A stretch of DNA of 64,000 bases, from contig KB445795.1 of the NCBI GenBank assembly GCA_000320605.2, positions 1,350,693 through 1,414,692 of the forward strand. The letters run 5' to 3'. A program made the translations under genes and the position numbers. Below are positions 19,606 to 29,892 of this stretch, piece by piece. Within the stretch, counting starts at the first letter, position 1. The number at the start of each line of letters is the position of its first letter. Under the pieces are notes generated by a model. That model made no database searches. It was not told where the DNA came from and worked only from the letters and a program-made list of their open reading frames with translations. The stretch is from Gelatoporia subvermispora B. Lineage: Eukaryota > Basidiomycota > Agaricomycetes > Polyporales > Gelatoporiaceae.

Positions 19606-21243
19606 ATGGATGAAATCGGGATTGAAATCCAGAAGCAGGTAATGTATACTTCCAATTACATATCACTGCTACTCTGATCACATCTTCAGGAGCCGACCTT
19701 TGAGTCTGTCGTAACCGAGAAGGCTGCTCTGTTCCAGGAACTTCAAGAGGAGGACTTGTACATCAAGTATAAGAAGCTTGCGCGTCATCTCGAGATGCTA
19801 GAAATTCAAGAAAGCTATGTGAAAGACGAGCAGGCCAACTTGAAACGCGAGCTCATTCGTGCTCAAGAAGAGGTCAAACGCATTCAGTCTGTGCCCTTGG
19901 TCATTGGCCAGTTCCTTGAACCCATCGACCAAGCTACGGCCATCGTTGGCTCGACCACAGGATCAAATTATGTCGTGCGCATCCTTTCTACCCTCGACCG
20001 AGAACTCCTCAAGCCTTCTTCATCGGTCGCGCTTCACCGACACTCCAATGCTCTTGTCGACATTCTTCCACCTGAAGCGGACTCATCCATTGCCATGCTC
20101 ACAAAGGAACAGAGACCGGATGTAACATATCAAGATGTTGGTGGAATGGACGCTCAGAAACAAGAGATCCGGGAGGCTGTTGAACTGCCGCTAACGCACT
20201 TCGAACTGTACAAGAAGATAGGTATCGACCCTCCGCGAGGTGTACTGTTGTATGGACCTCCAGGTGCGTGAGGTCACTATACTTGAGCTCTAAGTGGGCT
20301 AACGATCATTGGTATAATGTAGGCACTGGCAAGACTATGCTAGTTAAAGCGGTTGCGCATCATACCACAGCGTCTTTCATCCGGGTTGTGGGAAGCGAGT
20401 TTGTGCAGAAGTATCTAGGCGAAGGGCCTCGGATGGTTCGCGATGTGTTCCGCCTGGCTCGAGAGAATGCACCGGCCATTATCTTCATCGACGAGATCGA
20501 TGCCATTGCGACAAAGCGATTCGACGCGCAAACAGGTGCCGACCGTGAAGTGCAGCGCATCCTGCTTGAGTTGCTGAATCAGATGGATGGGTTCGACCAA
20601 GGGAGCAATGTAAAGGTTAGTCATCATGTGCATGTTCCATCGTATACTTGCAAACGTGCTATGCAGGTGATCATGGCCACCAATCGTGCAGATACCTTGG
20701 ACCCTGCTCTACTCCGCCCTGGGCGTTTGGACCGAAAGATCGAATTCCCGCTGCCGTCCAGACGCGAGAAGCGTCTCATCTTCCAGACTGTCGCTAGTAA
20801 GATGAATCTGGGGCCAGATGTAGACCTCGAGGACTGTAAGTACATGCGCTTCGGTGGCTGACACCACATACTGATCTCGGACACGCATAGACGTATCCCG
20901 GCCGGAACGAATCTCGTCCGCAGAGATCACTTCAATTGTTCAAGCTGCTGGTCTCCAAGGTGTGTATCCTTGAGGCACAGTGGCTATGATAAGAGCTAAT
21001 AAGGACCCCAGCTGTTCGCAAGAATCGATATGTAGTGCTACCTGTGGACTTCGAGGAGGCGTGGAAAGTAAGTTGTTTGGTCATGTTTATGTCCTACGCG
21101 TCGGCTATATCAACTCAAAACTTTTTCCTTCCGCCCACCACAGCAAAACGTCAAGAGGGCAGACGAGACGTTGGATTTCTGTATGTGCCCAACGCTCCAC
21201 AAGCCTCTCTTCGTAAAATCTAAACGTTTTATTAGACCGGTGA
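19606..21243 (+). CDS. RPT3: 26S proteasome regulatory ATPase RPT3 (PSMC4)
   Basis: One of six AAA+ ATPases in the base of the 19S particle, which unfolds substrates into the 20S core. The subunit is identified by the coiled-coil segment [20 protein letters not shown] and by [14 protein letters not shown]. Walker A is split by an intron: LLYGPPG (20250) joins TGKTMLVKA (20330). Walker B is [15 protein letters not shown]; the arginine-finger region is [20 protein letters not shown]. The C-terminus DETLDFYR is recovered only by an intron at about 21182-21231. About seven introns. Length and order of domains are normal. Confidence 0.97.
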
Positions 21244-22303
21244 TCCCTTCCGTTGTTGTGTTCTCATCTGGTAAGCATCATTGAACTGAAGTCTCAATCC
21301 TTCGGTTCTCACTGACGACCCGTGTCATAGGCCTTGTTTGTACAGTATCGGACAATGATATCATTTCATTTATCGCGAGTGCTGGTGTCGTTCTCATTGC
21401 AATGCAGGCAGGTGACAACGCTCTTTCACTTTAGCGTCTCCTCGATTTCCCACGGGGTTGCGCTCATTCTTCTGAGCAAAATTCATGGTTTTTATTCCGG
21501 TTCCGTATCTTATTTTGCCTCTTCTCCTTCGAACCCCACGGTTCATGGAGTGCTGCACTTCAGACGGGAGAGGTGGTTCACACACGGAGCACAACTTTTC
21601 CTGACTTCAGTGCTTCGATCTTAGTACCACTGATTGTTCTGGCATGTACATAGACTGGTGAGTAAACCCTTCTCCATTGACTCTCCCCATATAATATAAC
21701 CATGTCTTCAGGTTCGAATACAAAGTTATGGCTGCTTTGTCTGCGCATTGCTTAGAACGCGTTCTGAATGTCTGCTCTCCAACACTCTGGGTGACGTTGA
21801 AATTGCACGCGTCCATCCTCATTTTATGGGAGCAAGAAGAATATGTGTATTTATATGGACGCATTACCCGTCTCCTTGGCGATTCCCTCATTGTGAGGGT
21901 CATCGAATATAGTGGACGGTGACATAGTTCCGTCTGCATCGTTACTTTCGCTATATAGATATGTACGAGATGTACCTAGACCTCTTTCAATCGTATTTGC
22001 TCCCGATATCAACACCCCTTCTGGCCAATCTGAGTAGAGCAGTGATCGTTAGGAAAAGTTATGCACACTAACGTCGGTGTACGTACGCGTGCATGTACGG
22101 CGTGTTGGACATGTTCTTGGCAGTGATCGGACGCGCTTGACGGAACGCGGTCCTCGTTCAAGTCAGCTTCACGGACTGCCCACCTGGCACAAACCCTGTA
22201 CGTTCATCTACGTTCATACAGGCTACCGTCGACATTGCATACCCGAGGATTTTACACGAGGAGACACTGGTGCTGAATTACACGCGTTCCGACCCCGGAC
22301 TTC
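21244..22303. other. Intergenic region between RPT3 and the permease
   Basis: 1,060 bp. Several 60-110-codon frames occur, but none has recognisable protein similarity. The stretch 21400-21720 is T-rich and has splice-like words (GTGAGT near 21660, TTCAG near 21710), so an untranslated or spliced leader of the permease is possible. No gene can be supported. Confidence 0.35.
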
Positions 22304-24750
22304 ATGACATCCCCCCCTCTGTACGATGCTTTGAAATCTCCACACTCCCAGGCCTACTCTGTCTCTCCACATCTTTCGCCTCGCGCATCGAACGACTCTG
22401 ACGACTCATTACGAGCACTAGAGCTCTCAGATGGGCCTCTACTTGCCGAATCACCCAGACCACTCCGCGGTCGCTCGTACTCTATTGGCGGGTTCGACTT
22501 CCAGAGAGACCTACTACCGTTAAGCTCCAGTCTTAGCGAGCCGGAAGGGACACGAGGGGACCAGCATGAGAAGAGCATCGGCTTCATCAAGGGTGCGTGC
22601 TGCATGCTGTTTACCGGGGAATGAAGCCTCATACATTACACATAGGTGTAGCCCTCGTAGTTGGTTTGCAGATTGGTTCCGGTATTTTGTAGGTTCCTGG
22701 CGGTCAGTGTCCTGACATGATGCTAAATATCATCCCGGATAGCTCCTCACCCGGAGTGGTGGTAGCCAACACCCACAGTGTGGGTGCAAGTCTGGCGGTC
22801 TGGGCAGCTTCTGGACTGCTGGGATGGACCGGAGCAAGCAGTTTCGCCGAGCTGGGCTCCTCGATACCTGTTAACGGAGGTGCGCAGGCGTACCTTCAGT
22901 ATGCCTATGGACCTCTGGTATCCTATCTCTTCGCGTGGACAGCAATATCTGCACTGAAGCCAGGTCCGTGTCGAACCTAACGCGTCGTCGTAGAATAACT
23001 GACCACTTTCCTCTGATATTCAGGCGGTAATGCTGTCATTAGCCTCATATTTGCCGAATATCTCAACCGGCTCCTTTGGCATACCACGAGTGCTGAGGTA
23101 TCGCCGGATGATATTCCACAGTGGGCGACCAAACTCACTGCGGTTGCGGCAGTCCTTGTGGTGTCCGCGATCTGTGTGGCAACACCATCCCTGGGTCCGC
23201 GCACTTCCGTAGTATTCACAACGATAAAGGTGGGCATTTTCTCGATGTCATACGCGCACGGACTACATTAATGGAATGCTTCAGATCTTCGCATTGGTAC
23301 GTAGTGGGCGTAGCTGCGCTTGTGGTTGTCAATGGCATTAACGTTGCATCTAGATCTCTATCACAATCTTGGGCCTTGTGCAGATTGCAAGAGGGCGTGC
23401 ATCCACTTCGCTAACTGAGCCGCTTTTCGCTAACTCAAGCACGAGCCCATCTGCTTACGCCTTGGCTCTGTATTCCGGCTTGTGGGCATTTGATGGCTGG
23501 GATCAAGCGAACTATGTTGCAGGCGAGATGAAGAATCCAGAGAAGAATATACCCCGGGTCATTCATTCAAGCATGGCCGTCGTCACGGTAAGCAAACTAG
23601 GGGCCTAACGTTTGTGTGCCGAAACTCATCTAGACTAGACTTTGTTCTTACTTGCGAACTTGGCGTACTTTGCGGTACTCGACAAGGTATGCATCTGATA
23701 TCCCAATACCTTATTACAGTTGAGAACTGTGGGCAGGCAACTGTAGGCCGTAGCAACACGGTCGCATTGGATTTTGGTCGTGCCCTATTTGGGCCGATAG
23801 GTGGTGCCCTTTTTGCGGTCATGGTTGCAATTTCATGCTTTGGGGCACTGAATGGTAAGTATTAAGCGACTAACAATGGGGCTATGCGCATGAAGTTTAC
23901 CATTACCTTACAGGATCGTTGTTCACAACTGCACGGCTCATCTGTGTGGCTGGTCGAGAAGGCTACTTGCCCGCTATGTTTGGGCGTCATAACAAGACTC
24001 TGAAGACTCCGTTGAATGCTATGTGCCTGCAAGCAGCCCTGACAATAGGATTCATTGTAATCGGAGGGGGCTTTCGGTCTCTCATCAATTTCGCGGTTGT
24101 TGCTTCTTGGTCAGCATATTTTGTAACGGTTCGTCGTTCCTTTCTTTGGAGGTTTTGAAGCCTCTTGGATGAACTGGATACCAGGTTTTAGGACTTGTCA
24201 TTTTGCGAGTCAAGGAGCCAATGCTAGAGAGGTTAGTCTGTCCCGGAACACGACTTGAGCCTCTCATATGGATGTGCTCTCAGGCCGTACAAGACGTGGA
24301 TTATCACTCCCCTCACCTTCTGTGCTGTACGTATGACCTATGTGACTAATTCCCGTGGCCGAGACTGACAGAGGTGTAGGTTTGCTTGTTCCTGCTGTGC
24401 ATGCCAGTCATTGCTGCCCCACTCGAGGCTCTTGCTGCATTAGGTACGTTGTTCATGTTCCATATTCCGTGCCGGAGTTGACGACCATCCAAGGATTCAT
24501 ACTCGCGGGCATTCCTGTGTACTATATAACACAAAGGAATGAAGGAGCACCAACGTCAGGCATGTCCGGTCCGTGTCTTAACTCATTTATGTCAACTCTT
24601 GTACTCATTTTATATACAGCGATGTTCGCAAACCTTGTGGCGCGGATCAGTGGACGGCCCTCACCCGGTGCAGGCTGGGAAGCTGTCGCTACCGAGGGCG
24701 ACGAACAAGTCGAAATGACCGAGCAATCCAGGACGTCACCGAGACGATGA
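22304..24750 (+). CDS. LAT-type amino acid permease (MUP1-like)
   Basis: Plasma-membrane amino acid transporter of the APC superfamily; MUP1-type members take up methionine and cysteine. A Ser-rich cytosolic N-terminus of about 100 residues precedes the first helix with the family motif VALVVGLQIGSGIFSSPGVV (22640-22760). Further signatures are WTGASSFAELGSSIPVNGGA, WAFDGWDQANYVAGEMKNP and ISCFGALNGSLFTTARLICV, then VAGREGYLPAMFG. Roughly 12 membrane segments can be traced over about 12 exons. The exon starting ISITILGLVQIARG was chosen over the read-through frame because it keeps the helix. The C-terminal tail is polar (VATEGDEQVEMTEQ). Substrate is inference. Confidence 0.88.
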
Positions 24751-25226
24751 CAACGAGCAGCTCGGGCGATTGCGTCAGATGTCGTGTCTGTCGACACGGG
24801 AATTAGAGAACATAACTGTATTTCGGATACCTAGCCACTAAATGGGATCGGCTATGGTCAGCTGCGACCGCGACAGTCCTGAAGCCGTCGACAAGTTGCC
24901 GACATGCTTGCGTGCGGCGCCAGCATTCTGGCTTGTAGTAATCCCAGTGCCTGGATAGCGACCCGGTTGAGTGGTAACGCTGCGTTTGTCAAGCAGCTGC
25001 GAGAAATGATGAGTAGCTGACTGATCGAGGCGCCGGCATCGTCCGCGAAACATATATACACCCGATCCGCTGCTACAGCTACCACCTCAAAGCTGTCTCG
25101 TTACTCGTTGCCACATATACCACCACTACATATCTAGTATGTGATAACTTGCGCTGAACCGTGCGTCAGAGCGTACCGAGCTGAGACGTCTCGCATCTCG
25201 ACAGATCCGTAGTCGACTCGTACACT
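24751..25226. other. Intergenic region between permease and ATX1
   Basis: 476 bp, no gene. It holds the permease 3' region and the ATX1 promoter. A minus-strand frame at 24838-25085 has no recognisable content. Confidence 0.4.
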
Positions 25227-25603
25227 ATGGTGCGTAACAGCCAGACATGCATCCGTGTAGCAACGATCCGACATGTCTCTAGTCTGAGCACACCTACAAG
25301 TTCAATGTCAAGGCGAGTGCAGCCCTGGTGCATGGCATGGAAAGCCGATGATGACTCTCCTGCAGATGACCTGCTCCGGCTGCTCCGGCGCCGTTGATCG
25401 CGTGCTGAAGAAGACCGAGGGCGTGTCGTCTTACGACATCAGCCTGGAGACGCAGGAGGTCGTCGTGAAAGGTACGGTTCCGTTCGAAGAGGTGCTGGAG
25501 AGAATCAAGAAGACTGGCAAGGAGGTGCGTTACGACGAGTCTTCGTCTGGACGGCCGCTGACCGGACTCGCTCCAGGTTCGCTCCAGCGAGGTCGTCGAA
25601 TGA
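25227..25603 (+). CDS. ATX1: Copper chaperone ATX1
   Basis: Cytosolic Cu(I) chaperone that hands copper to the Ccc2-type P-ATPase in the Golgi, feeding multicopper oxidases such as the Fet3 ferroxidase. The product is 72 residues. The copper site is MTCSGCSGAVDRVLKK (MxCxxC), followed by TEGVSSYDISLETQEVVVKG and KKTGKEVRSSEVVE; the KKTGKE loop near the C-terminus is conserved in Atx1. Exon 1 is only the ATG (25227-25229); exon 2 is 25283-25312 (SEHTYKFNVK); the second intron (25313-25365) begins GC, not GT; the last exon begins after CAG at about 25575 and gives VRSSEVVE. Only this chain yields a normal Atx1. It lies in tandem with the ferric reductase. Confidence 0.92.
25313..25365 (+). other. 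GC-AG intron of ATX1
   Basis: 53-bp intron with donor AAG|GCGAGT and acceptor TGCAG. The flanking exon bases match the strong consensus expected of GC-type donors. No GT alternative keeps NVK joined to MTCSGC. Confidence 0.8.
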
Positions 25604-26338
25604 ACGATGCGTCGGGATGTGTGCGAGGACCGGGGCGCTGGGTTACAGATGAAGTCATGCTCGTCATTGTACTGGAATTAGGAACATCATGTTTATGAAA
25701 CTATGTTTATGGAATACTGTCCGACATGCACTGTCCAACTCGCACTGTCCGACATGGATGGATAGTCTCGGAGCGCGTAGTAGGCAGCAATGTAGCACCT
25801 GCGTGGCCAAAATCGGTACCGGGCAGGGCCGCACTGGAGACGGACAGGGTGGATCGCGAATCTCGGAGGAGGCGTATTACGGCAGGCGAATGTTGGCCGG
25901 GATGTGCCGCAGGCGGCCGACGGTACAGACGTCAGGGCGAGGGTGCACTTGGCTGCAGTCGCCGTGCAGAGGATTTGAACAGGCGCGCGGGCTGAGCGTG
26001 CCGTCCTCGCCGACAACCTCAACGATCTACAAGCTCCATATCCTCTCGCTTCTTCACGGCTTGCATGTGGTCCTCATGCCCCCCTTTCCACGATCCTAGT
26101 CACTCTTTCCATCCATCATCTCTTCCATACGTCCTGGGACACTTCAATACCAAGCTTGCCGGTCTGTCGTGCAACTCCAGGCGTCCACACCCGGCGAGAC
26201 TGCGTCTGGAAGCTCTCAGCTTCGTCTAGATTTGCCCGGTCTCGTGAGTCGTATCATTCTCCTGCGTCATGGTATTTCAGCAGCTCACCCCGTATTTCTC
26301 ATCCCACAATCCCTAGACAGAGCTGGTTCTCTCCCTCT
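25604..26338. other. Intergenic region between ATX1 and ferric reductase
   Basis: 735 bp with no gene. It contains three 14-bp tandem repeats (25715-25756) and, from about 26030, a pyrimidine-rich stretch that is probably the reductase leader. The long frame entering from 26156 lies upstream of the reductase ATG and is not needed. Confidence 0.45.
25715..25756 (+). repeat. Three tandem 14-bp repeats upstream of the ferric reductase
   Basis: Units TACTGTCCGACATG (25715-25728), CACTGTCCAACTCG (25729-25742) and CACTGTCCGACATG (25743-25756). They share the core ACTGTCC-A. They sit about 580 bp before the reductase ATG, in the ATX1-reductase interval. Confidence 0.8.
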
Positions 26339-29300
26339 ATGGCATCGCAGAGTGCTGCTGCTACGGCGTCGCTCCTGCCTGCATATCCGACCACTCCTTC
26401 GTATCCTGATGACCTCGAATGGTTCACCGCATACCTCACCATCCACGACCTCACCACCGCAAGCTGGATCTACTCCTACATTCTCTGGATCGCGATCGCC
26501 TTTCTACTCCTCGTCTATTCGCTCTGCCATTGGGCCGGGTTCAGAGGAGGTTATGTCGGGGCATACTGGAGCAGGTGGGCGCTCCGTCGGCGGACATGGC
26601 GCAAGAAACATAGTCTCGCTGTCGCCAGAGCTAAGGGCCAGCCACACAGGCAACCCTTGTCATTACCCTCCAATGCCCAGCTCCTCACACTTTCGCTTCT
26701 CATCATTGCCGCACTCGCCGTAGCGTTTGCAGGCCCCGATTATATTGCACCCGGCGCGAATTTATGGAGCCTCGACAGCAAACCGACGGTTCAGAGCAGA
26801 CGGCCGCAGTCATACGACACATCTGACTTTACACCGTTTCAGCCTCAATACAACGTAGGCAAGACCTGGTGGTCCTCAGGGAATCGCACAGGCCTGGTCG
26901 CCTTTGCCCTTCTTCCACTGTGCATCCTCCTCGCTCTGAAGGCCCCACCCTTCGCCTTGTTTGCATCGCCCATCACCATTCAACTGCATTTTGACAAGCT
27001 CGCCTGGTTGCATCAATGGACTGGGCGATTGGTCTGGTTCTTCAGTGCCCTGCACGTTGCATTTTGGAGTGTTGAACTTGCCAAGGATCGCAGGGTCGAT
27101 ACAGGCAAGATCGCCTACACATATGCGTGGCAGTACGACAAGTTTCTCTTTGGCTGGACTGTGAGGTCTGCTAATCATCCGCCAGTAACTCGTACTGACT
27201 GTGATCCTTTCCAGGCATTCGCCGTCATGACACTCCTCATTCTCCTGTCGTTAAAACCTATCAGACAGCGTCACTACGAAGCATTTTATTTTCTGCATAT
27301 ACTCTTCGTCCCCCTTACGCTGGTCATGGCAGCACTTCACCACCCCACTTTGTGGTGGTGGTGTTGGGCAGCTCTCGCGATATGGATCGGGGAAAGAGCC
27401 TACCGTTTAGTCTGGTTCTTGCACACGAACGGTATCTTCAATCTCCGAAAATCATCCCCGCCTGTCAGGAAACGGGCACCGTCACAAGGCCCGCTCCTTG
27501 ACCCAATCACGATCAAGACGAATTTGAAAGTGGCGATATCGCCCTCCACTCCTTCCTTTGGTCGCAGTAGCTACCCTCCACCTCCTACAGCCCTCCAATC
27601 GTTCGAATTTGCTGAGAAGTACGCACCTCCCCCTGGTTTCGCCTACCTTGAGGTGCAACCGGGAAGAACCGTCCGCCTCCGGGTCATCACACCCGGGGCT
27701 CTGGCATGGGCCCCAGGCCAGCATTTCCTCCTTCGCATCCCGGCTATCACCTCATTTACGTCCCACCCGTTCACCGTTGCGTCTGTCTGCGACGAGCAGG
27801 CGTCCTCCGACTCTGGCCGCGAACTTGTGTTCCTCATTCGCGCCAAGAATGGTTGGACAAGGGATCTATGGGACACTGTCGCGTCACTCATGGCGCGCGG
27901 TCAGACTTTTTATCCTGGCGAGTCCATCCCTGCCGGCTATCGACCGCCGACCAGAGGTGTACTACTTCGGACATATGTGGATGGTGCTTACGGTACTGTC
28001 GCTCGGGCACGATGGGGGTCGTATCCGACGGTGCTCATAGTGTGCGGTGGCTCGGGCGTGAGTTTCGGCATGTCAGTCCTGCAATACATGTGCCTTTGCA
28101 TGGCTGGCAGGGACGGGAAGTACCTGGGAGGTCCTCCGGGAGGATACGGTAGGGCGGGTTGGCATACGACTCGGGTTCGCTTCGTCTGGCTGGTACGGGA
28201 GTTCGGTATGTAGCATCAACTATGCGGACTTCTGTCGCTCACGTATTTTAACAGGACACATCCAATGGTGTGCACAGATATTACGTCGGTGTATGGCCAT
28301 GGTGCCATTCCCTGAACTACAGGTGGACATATTCGTGACAAACGTCAAGCCTTCCCCTGGTTCCAGTCCCCCGCGGCCAGTCTCGGGCATTGGCAAGGTA
28401 AAGCAGTCCCCTTTAGGGCAGAACTTGGAAGCACCAACGCCACAGTACTTGCAAGAAAGACGAAGATCTGCGGAAAAACGACGCTCTCGTTCTCCATCAG
28501 TTTCCTCTGTTGACAGTAGTGACGCGGAGGACGGACTTGACCTCAGTTACTACACTGGAAATTATGTTGAGGAGCAGGGTGAACTGGGACATGAAGAGCA
28601 CCCTCTAGACCTCACAAACTTCGAAGGCGAGGACGACTCTGCATTGCCTGGCGAGGCCCAGTTCAGCTTGACCGTGAAGCGCGAGGGAAAGCTTCGGCGA
28701 GCAAGCAGCCGAAGGGCATCGAAGGCCATCAATGCTAAACAGACACTCGCCAGCCGGGCTGGCGTGTCGCCGCTGGCTGCCCAGTCTGCAGCACGATTGC
28801 TTGATAACAGGCCTCAGCTACCCGCTGTAGTTGAATCCCGCCTCTCCGATGAATTCGACGCGGACACGAGCCCGCGCACGTCTGCGGTGCCTACTCCCAC
28901 GAGCGCAGTACCGCTCCTGACCAAGGAGCTTCTAGACAACTCGACAACTCCCCTCTCAGAGTTTTGGCAAGGCCGTTCTCCGCGTCGGGAATCGGATACT
29001 CAGTCGCATCTATCGGGACGGTCAAGCGTCGCGGGGACACATCGACCCGTCTCTGGGTACTCGCAGCATAGCGCGTGGTCAGACACGCACAGCGTAGCCG
29101 CGCTCATCTCGCAGACGGACCTCGGCTTTGGAGTTAGCCCCGAGCAGCTCCGGCTCGACTTCGATGAACAGCAGCTGCAGGATGTGGGAGCGGTCGCGGA
29201 GCGCGCGCGTCCTGGCAGGCCGAAACTGGACCGTATATTGGCCGATGAAATCGAGAGAGGGCAGGGGGCTGTTGCTGTGGCTTGTGAGTCTCATGTATTG

Positions 29301-29466
29301 CTGACTTGGGATTGGGAGACTCACATCGTTGTGCTTAGGCTGCGGCCCGACGTCGCTGAACGCGGTTATCCGGAAGACAATCGCGGCACAGATAGACCCT
29401 GCTCGGATCCGCCGCGGAGACATGCGGGGATCGATCACCCTCATCTCGGAGGACTTTGGATACTGA
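26339..29466 (+). CDS. Ferric reductase transmembrane protein (FRE family)
   Basis: Plasma-membrane flavocytochrome b that reduces Fe(III) or Cu(II) with cytosolic NADPH. About 985 residues. The N-terminal half has an early helix (WIYSYILWIAIAFLLLVYSL) and the ferric-reductase domain with haem-ligand histidines in WLHQWTGRLVWFFSALHVAF and YEAFYFLHILFVPLTLVM. The FAD motif is HPFTVASV (about 27760); NADPH contact starts at CGGSGVSFGMSVLQ. Between VDIFVTNVKP and the terminal CCGPTSLNAVIRKT there is a disordered Ser/Arg/Glu-rich insertion of about 320 residues. Three introns: 27167-27214, about 28207-28253 and 29285-29338; the first is also open in frame. The last exon ends ITLISEDFGY. The start at 26339 precedes MASQSAAATAS. 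Confidence 0.92.
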
Positions 29467-29892
29467 CAGCTCGTGTGCGTCTCCGAGCATCCACCCGTTA
29501 CCGATTTACCGCCGTGTGCCTACACTGTATCGTTATAACATTCGCGCATTTCGCTGTGGTTTACACCGTTTTTCTCGAGGCACCCCAGACTATACTACGG
29601 ACAGGACTATTACAGACAATAGTACATTACTCCATGTACCCATTACGTGACACAATGTTACCCCGTAAACGTTCTCAGAGGGATATGGACGTCGTATTTG
29701 GTCAGGCTCGTCGAGCTCGCGTGTGCTGCGTCGATCGTCGCGTGGGTGGCTGAAGGCACAGAACTTTCATATGGGCGTCTCCTGCTCAGCTCTTGAATGA
29801 GCCTGCTCTTGCCTCTCTACAGACATTCTACAAGGTCTCCGGGAGCTGTCTATTCGCGAGTTTTGCAACGTAGTCTCTATCTGACGCGCGAC
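29467..29892. other. Intergenic region between ferric reductase and TRM1
   Basis: 426 bp, no gene. The reductase frame stays open in another phase to 29753, but the spliced product stops at 29466. Confidence 0.4.

Noticed and set aside
21334..21624. Frames and splice-like words after RPT3
   Set aside because: RPT3 already ends correctly at DETLDFYR; the downstream frames match nothing and are probably UTR.
26156..26338. In-frame upstream extension of the ferric reductase
   Set aside because: Lacks membrane or signal character and begins without an ATG of good context; the ATG at 26339 gives the usual N-terminus.
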